Shown piece after piece: positions 40,381 through 48,196 of a stretch of DNA of 64,000 bases; positions within the stretch are counted from its first letter, which is position 1, and each line of letters opens with the position of its first letter. The DNA lies in assembly GCF_004353915.1 (NCBI RefSeq), contig NZ_SMRP01000001.1, positions 62,001 through 126,000 of the forward strand, read 5' to 3'. The notes beneath the pieces are model-generated. The model saw only the letters and a program-made list of their open reading frames with translations, was not told where the DNA came from and searched no databases. The translations under genes were made by a program, and so were the position numbers. The stretch comes from Paraburkholderia silviterrae. Its GTDB lineage: Bacteria; Pseudomonadota; Gammaproteobacteria; Burkholderiales; Burkholderiaceae.

Positions 40381-40604
40381 AGGACTTCGGCCAATGGTTT
40401 AACGACCAGCGCCCCGCAGAAAAGACACGCGCTAATCACGAGGACGATCTGCAGGAAGACGGAACGGCTTGGCAGATGGCGGATGGCACGTGGCAGGTCC
40501 GTTGCTGCTGTTGCGATGAGGATTTCGAACTGCCTGTCGACACGATGGAAGTTGTGTGCGGTCAGGAATTTTACTGTGGTGGTTCTGAGAGGTGCTGTCC
40601 ATGA
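40377..40604 (+). CDS. Cys-rich small protein
   Basis: GTG start with GGAAG upstream, overlapping the previous stop (GTGA). The 75-residue product has VRCCCCDEDFELP, VVCGQEFYCGG and ERCCP: nine Cys in the C-terminal half, suggesting zinc ribbons. Confidence 0.65.
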   Translation: MKDFGQWFNDQRPAEKTRANHEDDLQEDGTAWQMADGTWQVRCCCCDEDFELPVDTMEVVCGQEFYCGGSERCCP

Positions 40605-40744
40605 AAAACTTTCTGAAAGGAGCGGGCCAACTCCTGCTGATCTGGCTGGCCATCATCGCTCTGGTTGTATCCACCGCTGCGATTCTCGCTGCGACCGATC
40701 CGCTGAAGGACATTCCCTATGTGAGCACGAGGGGTGCGGTGTGA
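40601..40744 (+). CDS. 47-residue single-pass membrane protein
   Basis: The product has MKNFLKGAGQ, then a membrane helix (LLLIWLAIIALVVSTAAILA) and a polar tail. ATGA coupling to the previous gene and GTGTGA coupling to the nuclease gene. Confidence 0.65.
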   Translation: MKNFLKGAGQLLLIWLAIIALVVSTAAILAATDPLKDIPYVSTRGAV

Positions 40745-41544
40745 GCAACCTCACCATCCGTGCTTCGGCATTCGGCGGATTCTTCGATTGCGCCTACCGT
40801 TTCGAAGGCACGTATCTCCTCGGCATGAAAAACGCTGCAGGTGTACGCACGCTGCTTGGCAGTGCGACCCACAGCGGCACCGCCGCATTCGACGCGGCCC
40901 ACCTGCGCGGCGAGGACATTACGCCTGACGATGCGGCCGGCGTGTTCGTGGACGCTCTGCGCAATCCCGAGTACGACGTGGATGTGGCTGGCGACGATCT
41001 CTCGCTCAAAGAGGCGGAACGCATCGGTCTGACGCTCACCGCGAAATACTGCACCGAGATTGCTCCGCAGTTCCAGTACACCGCTGTGGAGATGACGCTG
41101 ACGCCGCTTGAGATCGACTGTGGAGGCGGCGTGACGATCACCCTGACCGGCACGATGGATCGAGCGCGCGCCGCCGAGACTGACGCGGGAACGATCATTC
41201 CGGATGTGAAGACGGGTTCGAAGGTCGTGAGCAACGGCGTGGCGAACATCAAGGCACGCTCGGCTCAGACGGGAACGTACCAGCTCATGTACGAGCACAC
41301 CATGAAAGAGCCCACAGCAGGCGCGCAGATCATCGCGCTCGGCACGAGCTCAAAAACGCCGGTTGCAGTGAGCCCCGTGTTTGATGCGCGCCGCGTGCTC
41401 GTCGGAAACGAGCAGACGCCGGGTCTGATTCAACTGGCGGCAGACATGTTCCGCGCCGGCACTTTCCCGCCTAACCCGAGCAGCGTGTTGTGTAGCAAGC
41501 GCTATTGCGCCCGCTGGTCGCGTTGCATCTACCGAGAGGATTGA
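40741..41544 (+). CDS. PD-(D/E)XK nuclease, RecB/Cas4-like
   Basis: GTG start; 267 residues. The nuclease core is GTMDRARAAETDAGTIIPDVKTG, matching the GxxDR...hxDxKTG pattern of PDDEXK_1 proteins. A C-terminal Cys group (LCSKRYCARWSRC) with an early Cys (FFDCAYRFEG) could hold an iron-sulfur cluster as in Cas4/AddB. Next to a RecT-like gene it is probably the 5' to 3' exonuclease of the phage annealing pathway. Confidence 0.82.
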   Translation: MSNLTIRASAFGGFFDCAYRFEGTYLLGMKNAAGVRTLLGSATHSGTAAFDAAHLRGEDITPDDAAGVFVDALRNPEYDVDVAGDDLSLKEAERIGLTLTAKYCTEIAPQFQYTAVEMTLTPLEIDCGGGVTITLTGTMDRARAAETDAGTIIPDVKTGSKVVSNGVANIKARSAQTGTYQLMYEHTMKEPTAGAQIIALGTSSKTPVAVSPVFDARRVLVGNEQTPGLIQLAADMFRAGTFPPNPSSVLCSKRYCARWSRCIYRED

Positions 41545-41549
41545 TATCC

Positions 41550-42743
41550 ATGAATGCCCCACAAGCCGCGCGCACGCTCGCCGATGTTGCGCAAAAACCC
41601 GTCTCTGGTGTCGGAGTATCCGACATCACCGTCAGCATGTTTTCGGCGCAAGGTTTCGCGCTCGCACAGCGCATCGCTACGGCGTTCGCTTCAAGCGACG
41701 CGGTGCCCGCCCAGTTCCGCGCGTACAACCTCAAGCGCGGTGCGAATAACGTCGAAGAGTGGGTCGAGAACCCTGCGGCCATTGGCAACTGCCTGGTGGC
41801 GATTGAGGTCGCTCAGGCCGTCGGTATGTCGGTGACTGCGGTCATGCAAAACGCCGACATCATCGAAGGCAAACTTCGCTGGTCGGGCAAGTTCGTCATC
41901 GCCGCGATCAACGCCTCGCGCCGCTTCACGCCGCTGCGCTTTGACATCCAGAACTTCGGGATGATCAAGGCGACGTACAAGGAAAAAGGTGCGTGGAACA
42001 AGGAACTGAAGCGTTACAACATGACCGAGAAGGAAGTTCAGGTCGAGAACCTTCAGTGCATCGCGTGGGCCATTCCTGCGGGCGTCCCAATGCCCGCTGG
42101 TGTGTACACCCTGGCGCAGGCGCGCACGGCTGGCCTGCCCGTCATTGAGTCGGCCCCGGTATCGATTCGCATGGCGGTCGAGGAAGGCTGGTACGCGAAG
42201 TCCGGCAGCAAGTGGCAGACCGAGATGAAGCACCTGATGCTCCAGTACCGTGCCGGCACGTTCTTCGGCAACATCCACGCGCCTGACATCGTGATGGGCA
42301 TGGGGCGCACGAGCGAAGAAGAGCGCGACGTTGTCGACCTCACGCCCCAGCCCGATGGCTCTTACGCGGTCGATCTCGAAAAGCTTCGCCAGAACGGCAA
42401 CGCGACACCGTCGGAGACTCACCCCGAGACTCCCAAGGCCGACGTAACCGACGTGAACGCGAAGGAAACGCCGAAGACCGATGACAAGCCTGATGAAGGC
42501 GCGGATAAGTCGACGCAGCAGACCCAACAGCAGTCCACCGGTCCGCTCAACGAAGCCCAGCTCATCGAGCGCATCAAGTCCGTTGCGTCGATGAACGAAC
42601 TCGAAGGCTTGCGCGCCTCCATCGACGAAATCCCCGATCCGGACTCCGAGACTCGCGTTCTGGCCGTCTTTGTCGAGATGCAGCAAAAGTTCTCGCGCGC
42701 CAACCAGCGAGCCTCGCGCGGCAACCGGCCTTCGGCTGAGTAA
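41550..42743 (+). CDS. recT: RecT-like single-strand annealing protein
   Basis: I start it at the ATG at 41550 (MNAPQAARTLADVAQ) with AGAGGA upstream; 397 residues. The core has NCLVAIEVAQAVGMSVTAVM and ASRRFTPLRFDI, and KWQTEMKHLMLQYRAGTFFG followed by MGMGRTSEEERDVVD, like the C-terminal part of RecT-family proteins. A disordered Glu/Thr/Gln tail follows, with a terminal helix and a basic end as in proteins that contact SSB. It lies directly after the exonuclease. Confidence 0.72.
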   Translation: MNAPQAARTLADVAQKPVSGVGVSDITVSMFSAQGFALAQRIATAFASSDAVPAQFRAYNLKRGANNVEEWVENPAAIGNCLVAIEVAQAVGMSVTAVMQNADIIEGKLRWSGKFVIAAINASRRFTPLRFDIQNFGMIKATYKEKGAWNKELKRYNMTEKEVQVENLQCIAWAIPAGVPMPAGVYTLAQARTAGLPVIESAPVSIRMAVEEGWYAKSGSKWQTEMKHLMLQYRAGTFFGNIHAPDIVMGMGRTSEEERDVVDLTPQPDGSYAVDLEKLRQNGNATPSETHPETPKADVTDVNAKETPKTDDKPDEGADKSTQQTQQQSTGPLNEAQLIERIKSVASMNELEGLRASIDEIPDPDSETRVLAVFVEMQQKFSRANQRASRGNRPSAE

Positions 42744-42773
42744 TTCCCATTTTTCGTGAACAGGAGTACGAGC

Positions 42774-43373
42774 ATGGCATTCGAGTACGAACGGCAGTTG
42801 ACGAAGCTACTTCACGTGAACCTGAGAACCGAGAAGCACGGCGATCAGGAAGTGCCCGCAATCGACCTGCGGTTCCGATACACGGCCAGCAACAACTCGC
42901 TCGTGATGTTCTCGCCAACGCTCAAGTCCTCTCTGTTCGAGAAGGAGGATTCTCCGCAAAAGCAGATCAATCCCGACCCGGACCACCTGACGGTGGTGAA
43001 GAACCCGAAGATGGGCCCGGTGCGCTGGGACGAGACCTATGAATGCGCGCGAGTCGTGATCCACATTGGAGCAAGCGGCAAGGAAGATGTGGTTCTCAAC
43101 GACTGCAAGGTCAACAAGTGGCTCATCGAGGTCAAGGCAGGCGGCACGGTCATCTACGAGTACCGCGTGCAGGCGAACGCGAACGAGAAAGAAATCGCGA
43201 AGATCGCCGGTCTTTTGAACCACGAAATCTTCGTCACGCTCGATCCGGAAGGCGGCGAAGCCGAAGAGGAAAAGCCCGACACCGGCAAGGGTGCCAACGA
43301 GATCGCCGAGGAGCTGCGCGCAGCGAGGTCTCGCGGCGGGCGTGGCCGTCGTCAACTTTCGATGGTGGAATAG
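42774..43373 (+). CDS. Recombination-cluster protein of unknown fold
   Basis: CAGGAG precedes the ATG; 199 residues. The body is beta-rich with basic and aromatic residues (VPAIDLRFRYTASNNSLVMF, WLIEVKAGGTVIYEYRV), and the tail is acidic then basic (GEAEEEKPDTGKG, RSRGGRGRRQL). Position between RecT-like and SMC-like genes suggests a DNA-binding partner, perhaps an SSB substitute; no family was recognised. Confidence 0.6.
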   Translation: MAFEYERQLTKLLHVNLRTEKHGDQEVPAIDLRFRYTASNNSLVMFSPTLKSSLFEKEDSPQKQINPDPDHLTVVKNPKMGPVRWDETYECARVVIHIGASGKEDVVLNDCKVNKWLIEVKAGGTVIYEYRVQANANEKEIAKIAGLLNHEIFVTLDPEGGEAEEEKPDTGKGANEIAEELRAARSRGGRGRRQLSMVE

Positions 43374-43376
43374 AAC

Positions 43377-45155
43377 ATGAAGATCAACCATATTCGCGCG
43401 AGCAACTTCGTGGGCGCGCGCGCAATCGACTTGCCAGTCGAAACGCCTGTGGTCGTTGTATGCGGCGAGAACGGCGCTGGAAAAAGCAGCCTTGCAGAGG
43501 CGATCAGCGCTGCACTGACGGGCGATATCTCGCGTGTGTCGCTCAAGAAGGAGTACGGCTCGATCGTCACCGAAGGCAAGAAAAAGGCCGAGGTCGTGCT
43601 CTCGACCGATCACGGCGATTGCAGCCTCACGCTTCCCGACGGCAAATGGCAGGGACTTCCGATCAACATGGACGCCCTGCCCTACGTGCTTCGCCCCTCA
43701 CTTTTCGCGGAAAAAAAGGACACGGAGCGCCGCACGTTTCTGTTCGGCCTGACCGGCATCACCCTGAACGGTGCGACGGTCAAGCAGCAACTGATCGAGC
43801 GCGAGTGCAACGAAAAGAAGGTCGACACGGTGCTGCCGATGCTGCGCTCGGGCTTTCCCGCTGCGTGCGACTTCGCGAAGGACAAGGCCAAGGAAGCCAA
43901 GGGCGCCTGGAAGGGGGTGACTGGCGAGACATGGGGCAGCGACAAGGGCGACGGATGGGAAGCCGAAGTCCCCGAGTACGACGCGAAGCGCCTTGCTGCC
44001 GTCACTGAGCAACTGGCGACGGTCGACGGCAGGATCGAGGAGCACTCGAAGACGGTAGGCTCACTGAGCGCCAAGCGCGACGCGTACGTGAAGCATACCA
44101 CCGCCGCTGAATCGAACGCGACGAAGGCCAAGGAACTCACGCGCCTGACCGAGAAACTGGCGTTCGACGAAGCGGAACTGGCCAAGGCCAAGCAGGCGCT
44201 TGCCGAAGCACAGCAGCGCGCCGGTACCGCGCCGCGAGAAGGCCTTGTGCATGATCTGGCGCGCGGCGTCGATTACCTGCTCGCCTTCATGGATGTGGAT
44301 GGACAGTCCGACGAAGAGCGCGAGGCTCGCGACGCACTGGCCGCCTACGAGAAGCAGTACGGCGCCCTCAATGGGGCCGTGAACGATCCCGAAGCTCGCG
44401 CCGCGATTCCCGCACTCACTCAGGCGCGCGACCTGATGGCGCGCTCTGTGGCGAACGACAAGCGCCTGATGGAGGACGCCAAAGCCGCCGCCGCGGCGCT
44501 CGAACTCTCAGCCGACGTCGAGAAGGTGACCGACGAGGATATCGGCGCTGCGCAGCGCTCGCTCGACGCCGCGCGCCAGCAACGCGGCACGCTCACCGCC
44601 GAGCAGGAGAAGCTGCGCAAGCAAAAGCTTGCCGCCGACACCGCCGCTGAGACGACGAAAAAAGCCGCGCAGCACCACGCCGATATCTCCGAGTGGCTTG
44701 TCATTGCCGACCAGCTCGCAACGGACGGCATCCCGGGCGAGATGCTCGCCAATGCTCTGAAGCCCATCAACGCGCACCTCGAAGAGTCGTCGGTCTCCAC
44801 CACGTGGCCCGCAGTGACGATCGACTCCGACATGACGATCCGCTATGGCAAGCGCCTCTACTCGCTGTGCTCGGAAAGCGAGCGCTGGAGAGCGGACGCG
44901 ATGATCGCTGTGTCGATCTCGTGCCTCTCTGGATTGAAGCTCGTGCTGCTCGACAGGATGGACGTACTCCAGATTTCGGCTCGCGGTGACCTGCTCGCGT
45001 GGCTTGACGAGATGGCCGATTTCGGTGATCTCGACACCGCGTTTGTCTTCGCGACGCTCAAGCAGTTGCCGACTGGATTGTCCGAACGAATGGCTGCGCA
45101 TTGGATCGAGAGCGGCGCGATTGCGGTTGCTGAAGCTACTGCCGAGACCGCGTAA
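43377..45155 (+). CDS. SMC/RecF-type ATPase of the recombination block
   Basis: The 592-residue protein has an N-terminal MKINHIRASNFVGARAIDL and Walker A CGENGAGKSS, long coiled-coil arms (about residues 200-460), and a C-terminal half-site with SESERWRADAMIAVSISCL (signature-like) and LKLVLLDRMDVLQI in place of the usual Walker B. SMC-like proteins beside phage exonucleases resemble SbcC/gp46. No separate SbcD-type nuclease is adjacent. Confidence 0.8.
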   Translation: MKINHIRASNFVGARAIDLPVETPVVVVCGENGAGKSSLAEAISAALTGDISRVSLKKEYGSIVTEGKKKAEVVLSTDHGDCSLTLPDGKWQGLPINMDALPYVLRPSLFAEKKDTERRTFLFGLTGITLNGATVKQQLIERECNEKKVDTVLPMLRSGFPAACDFAKDKAKEAKGAWKGVTGETWGSDKGDGWEAEVPEYDAKRLAAVTEQLATVDGRIEEHSKTVGSLSAKRDAYVKHTTAAESNATKAKELTRLTEKLAFDEAELAKAKQALAEAQQRAGTAPREGLVHDLARGVDYLLAFMDVDGQSDEEREARDALAAYEKQYGALNGAVNDPEARAAIPALTQARDLMARSVANDKRLMEDAKAAAAALELSADVEKVTDEDIGAAQRSLDAARQQRGTLTAEQEKLRKQKLAADTAAETTKKAAQHHADISEWLVIADQLATDGIPGEMLANALKPINAHLEESSVSTTWPAVTIDSDMTIRYGKRLYSLCSESERWRADAMIAVSISCLSGLKLVLLDRMDVLQISARGDLLAWLDEMADFGDLDTAFVFATLKQLPTGLSERMAAHWIESGAIAVAEATAETA

Positions 45156-45179
45156 CAGATTGATATTTGGGAAACCTCC

Positions 45180-45800
45180 ATGGAACTCCTACTCGTATAC
45201 GACACTGAGACGAACGGACTCCCCTTGTGGAACGAACCGTCTGAGGCTCCGGGACAACCGCACATCACGCAACTCGCCGCCGAACTATGCGACGAGAAAA
45301 ACGGCAACGTGATCGCGACGATGGACACGCTGATCAAGCCTGACGGCTGGACCATCCCTGACGACCTCGCTCAGCTTACCGGCATTACCACCGAGCGCGC
45401 CCTTGCCGAAGGCATCCCGATCGAGGACGCGCTGAAGCAGTTCCACGACATGTGGGTGCGCGCCTCGCTCAGGGCCGGTCACAACGAAAGTTTCGATGCC
45501 CGAATGATCCGCATCGAGTACTTCCGGCAACTCGACGCTGACGACCCGTTTCACGACAAGTGGAAATCGGCGCCCGCTTTCTGCACCCAGGGCAAGAGCA
45601 CGAAGATCATCAACCTGCCGCCCACCGAGAAGATGATCAAGGCTGGCCGCCGTCATGCGAAGTCGCCGAACCTTGGCGAGGCCTACAAGTTCTTCACCGG
45701 CAAGGATCTCGAAGGCGCGCACAACGCGGCGGTCGATCTGATGGCCTGCAAAACCGTCTACTACGGGATCAAGGCGCACGGCTCGAAGGTGGCAGCGTGA
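45180..45800 (+). CDS. DEDDh 3'-5' exonuclease, DnaQ-like
   Basis: The 206-residue protein has the three exonuclease motifs: LLVYDTETNGLP (Asp, Glu), RAGHNESFDARM (Asp) and EGAHNAAVDLMA (His, Asp). The spacing matches DnaQ/ExoX. It probably trims 3' ends in recombination or repair. It is coupled to the following gene. Confidence 0.88.
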   Translation: MELLLVYDTETNGLPLWNEPSEAPGQPHITQLAAELCDEKNGNVIATMDTLIKPDGWTIPDDLAQLTGITTERALAEGIPIEDALKQFHDMWVRASLRAGHNESFDARMIRIEYFRQLDADDPFHDKWKSAPAFCTQGKSTKIINLPPTEKMIKAGRRHAKSPNLGEAYKFFTGKDLEGAHNAAVDLMACKTVYYGIKAHGSKVAA

Positions 45801-46471
45801 GAGCCGATATCGAAAAGTACCTCGCGACGGTACAGCATTCGACCTCGAAGACGATCGCCGACAGGATCGGCATCGAGCGCGGCGAGGTATGCGCGGAGCT
45901 AAACCGCATGCACTCCGAAGGCGTCATTGAGCGCGGCAAGAAGCCGGGCGGCGGTAACGAGTACCTGTACTGGCTCATGCGCAACGACGACGTTGAAAGG
46001 CTTGAGGCGGCCATCGGTGCTCCGACCATGCCTGCCGTTCAGAGCGAAGCGTCCCAGGATCCTCAGGTCGAAATGGAAAAACCGGAAGCTGCTCAGGACG
46101 AACTCGACCGCGTGCTACGAATCGCCGAACTCGAAAAGGAGCGCGACGACCTGCGCACGAAGATTTTCGACCTCACGCGTAGCGGCGCCAACCGTCAAGA
46201 CAAGATCGGCTCTCTTGAGGCGAAGGTCGAAACGTTGCGCACCGAAGTGGAGGCCGTCACCGGGCAGCGCGACGAACTGCGTCGGGAGAACCAGAGCCTC
46301 TCCTCCAAATGCAGAGTGCTCCAGGCTCAACTCAACGAGTACGACGAACGCCATCGCTTCGAGATGTGGTTTCACGCGCACCCCGAGTGGCAAGGCGAAT
46401 CGGAAACCATCAAAAACCGGATGCTCGAAGCGTGGCTTGAGCGCTCGCGAGTTCTGGAGGTCGAGGTATGA
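45797..46471 (+). CDS. Winged-helix plus coiled-coil protein
   Basis: I start it at the GTG at 45797, which overlaps the previous stop (GTGA); 224 residues. Residues 1-60 read as a winged helix (KTIADRIGIERGEVCAELNR), then an acidic linker and a coiled coil (about residues 115-195). A Trp-rich end follows (FEMWFHAHPEW). Possibly a DNA-binding recombination accessory. Confidence 0.6.
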   Translation: MRADIEKYLATVQHSTSKTIADRIGIERGEVCAELNRMHSEGVIERGKKPGGGNEYLYWLMRNDDVERLEAAIGAPTMPAVQSEASQDPQVEMEKPEAAQDELDRVLRIAELEKERDDLRTKIFDLTRSGANRQDKIGSLEAKVETLRTEVEAVTGQRDELRRENQSLSSKCRVLQAQLNEYDERHRFEMWFHAHPEWQGESETIKNRMLEAWLERSRVLEVEV

Positions 46472-46647
46472 CGGTCCAGCAAGACCTGTGGCAGATCCTG
46501 AGACGCCTGGAACACGCCGACATTCCTGCAGAGGATCGCGAGTCTCTGCGCCCCGCGTTCGCTGCGCTGCATGGCTGCGAAGCGGTACCTCTGGACGAAG
46601 CCAAGATTGCACGCATTCGCGCGCTGGACGCGTACCTGGGAGAGTAA
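46468..46647 (+). CDS. 59-residue acidic helical protein
   Basis: ATGA coupling to the upstream gene. The product MTVQQDLWQILRRLEHADIP... is a small helix bundle ending IARIRALDAYLGE. No family was recognised. Confidence 0.6.
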   Translation: MTVQQDLWQILRRLEHADIPAEDRESLRPAFAALHGCEAVPLDEAKIARIRALDAYLGE

Positions 46648-46719
46648 TCAGACACATCGATTCTCGACAAAAGTACCGCTTGACGTATTGACCTCATGTT
46701 TTCCATAGACGGAGAAACC

Positions 46720-47082
46720 ATGCAACAGATTCAATTGCCCCCTCTCTCTGAAGGCGAAGTTTATGTCGGCGCTATCGGCGACAAGAACGGCGACTACTAC
46801 CACGTCATTCTGCTTCCTGGCGACCACGAGTGCGATACGCACGCGGGTGCGAACGATTGGGCAAAGAGCATCGGCGGCGATCTGCCGAACCGCATCGAGC
46901 AGTCCATGCTGTGGGCCAATTACCGCGATCAGTTCAAGCAGGACTGGTACTGGAGCAACGAGACGTATCACCGCAACGACGCGTACGCCTGGTATCAGAT
47001 CTTCTTCGACGGCAGCCAGAGCTACCGCCACAGGGACAACGTCGATTGCCGCGCGCGTGCCGTCCGCAGATTGCCGATTTAA
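46720..47082 (+). CDS. DUF1566/C-type-lectin-like protein, variable copy B
   Basis: I start it at the ATG at 46720 (MQQIQLPPLSEGEVY) with GGAG upstream; 120 residues. It parallels copy A: EGEVYVGAIGDKNGD, SIGGDLPNRIEQS, QDWYWSNET, then NDAYAWYQ and the variable segment ending CRARAVRR. It is the first of two tandem copies, 27 bases before copy C. Confidence 0.75.
   Translation: MQQIQLPPLSEGEVYVGAIGDKNGDYYHVILLPGDHECDTHAGANDWAKSIGGDLPNRIEQSMLWANYRDQFKQDWYWSNETYHRNDAYAWYQIFFDGSQSYRHRDNVDCRARAVRRLPI
46987..47070 (+). repeat. Variable repeat B (84 bases)
   Basis: Gap-free counterpart of repeats A and C. Its fifteen framework codons are identical in sequence to those copies; its thirteen variable codons read ATC TTC GAC AGC / AGC TAC CGC CAC / AGG GAC AAC GTC / GAT. 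Confidence 0.8.
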
Positions 47083-47109
47083 TCCTTTATCCATTTTCAG
47101 GGTGCTTCA

Positions 47110-47577
47110 ATGACGATCACGCTCGAATCTATCAAGGCTGAACATTCTCGAATTTCCGACATGATCTCGGAGTTCGAAAAACAGCGTGCCGAACGACCTG
47201 CGCTGTACTTCCCCGAAACGACCATCAGCCTGCGTCCCGGCGAGGAATACGCAGGCCTGATTCTCGGCGAAGACGGCAAGCCGAGCTACCACCTGATCTT
47301 GATCCCGGGCGACGTCGACGGTAAGTCATGGTCGGACGCGAAATCGTGGGCTGCTGAGCAGGGAGGTGAGCTACCTACGCGTCGCGAGCAATCGCTGTTG
47401 TTCGCGAACCTCAAGTCGAATTTCGAAGCGCGCTGGTATTGGTCCGCGGAGGAATACGAAACGAATGACGCGTACGCCTGGTATCAGTACTTCTTCGACG
47501 GCAACCAGTACGGCAACCACAAGGGCGACTACTATTGCCGCGCGCGTGCCGTCCGCAGACAGACCATCGAGGCGTAA
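47110..47577 (+). CDS. DUF1566/C-type-lectin-like protein, variable copy C
   Basis: The 155-residue protein adds an N-terminal coiled coil (SIKAEHSRISDMISEFEKQR) that could trimerise it. Then come LRPGEEYAGLILGEDGKPS, QGGELPTRREQS, RWYWSAEEY and the variable segment ending CRARAVRR. A HNH homing endonuclease gene begins at the next base. Confidence 0.75.
   Translation: MTITLESIKAEHSRISDMISEFEKQRAERPALYFPETTISLRPGEEYAGLILGEDGKPSYHLILIPGDVDGKSWSDAKSWAAEQGGELPTRREQSLLFANLKSNFEARWYWSAEEYETNDAYAWYQYFFDGNQYGNHKGDYYCRARAVRRQTIEA
47476..47559 (+). repeat. Variable repeat C (84 bases)
   Basis: Gap-free counterpart of repeats A and B. Its variable codons read TAC TTC GAC AAC / TAC GGC AAC CAC / AAG GGC GAC TAC / TAT; all framework codons equal those of the other two. 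Confidence 0.8.
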
Positions 47578-48030
47578 ATGGCGACGATTGAAAGCCTGAT
47601 GCGCCGAACCGTGACAGTTGGAGAATGTCTTGAATTTGCCGGCTACATCTGCAAGGCCGGTTACGGTCTCGTCTGGCATGAAGGAAAAAACCGGCTTGCG
47701 CATCGGGTTTCATTCGAGCTACACAATTCTCCGATCACCGGAACGCAGGACGTAATGCACTCCTGCGATAACCGGAAGTGCATCAACCCGGCGCATCTGA
47801 GCCTCGGTACGCGCTTGGACAACATGCACGACATGATCGCCAAAGGGCGCGACCGTCATCCGAAAGGGCTGCACGCTGGCAACGTGAAAGCAACGCCTGA
47901 AATCGTTGCTGAGATTCGTCGTCGATTCAAACCGTATAGCCGTACCGATGGGTCAATGGCACTTGCGCGCGAATATGGTCTTTCACAAGGAGCTGTGTGG
48001 GCGATTCTCGAAAGGAGAACATGGAAATGA
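47578..48030 (+). CDS. HNH homing endonuclease
   Basis: The 150-residue protein has HRVSFELHNSPITGTQDVMH, then SCDNRKCINPAHLSLGTRLDN, the HNH_3 core with its zinc Cys pair. A C-terminal HTH follows (MALAREYGLSQGAVWAIL). It abuts copy C of the variable genes with no spacer. Likely a mobile intruder. Confidence 0.88.
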   Translation: MATIESLMRRTVTVGECLEFAGYICKAGYGLVWHEGKNRLAHRVSFELHNSPITGTQDVMHSCDNRKCINPAHLSLGTRLDNMHDMIAKGRDRHPKGLHAGNVKATPEIVAEIRRRFKPYSRTDGSMALAREYGLSQGAVWAILERRTWK

Positions 48031-48176
48031 GCGTCATGGCCAACAGCTACTTCGGACTTCTTCGGCAGGCGACGGCCAGCCATCAGGATCGAGCTCAGCT
48101 ATCGAATGTCGTGCGAGCCCGCGGCCATGCGGTCGACGTTGCCTTCACAAAGACCTTTCGCGGCTCTGCCGTATAA
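48027..48176 (+). CDS. 49-residue uncharacterised protein
   Basis: ATG at 48027 overlaps the endonuclease stop (ATGA), with AGGAG upstream; an ATG at 48021 is in the same frame. The product (MSVMANSYFGLLRQATAS...) is helical then strand-like. No family was recognised. Confidence 0.5.
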   Translation: MSVMANSYFGLLRQATASHQDRAQLSNVVRARGHAVDVAFTKTFRGSAV

Positions 48177-48196
48177 CCATTCATCGCGAGACGATC

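Noticed and set aside
45560..45796. Upstream extension of the winged-helix gene
   Set aside because: It lies inside the DEDDh exonuclease gene; the GTG at 45797 has the coupling seen throughout the operon.
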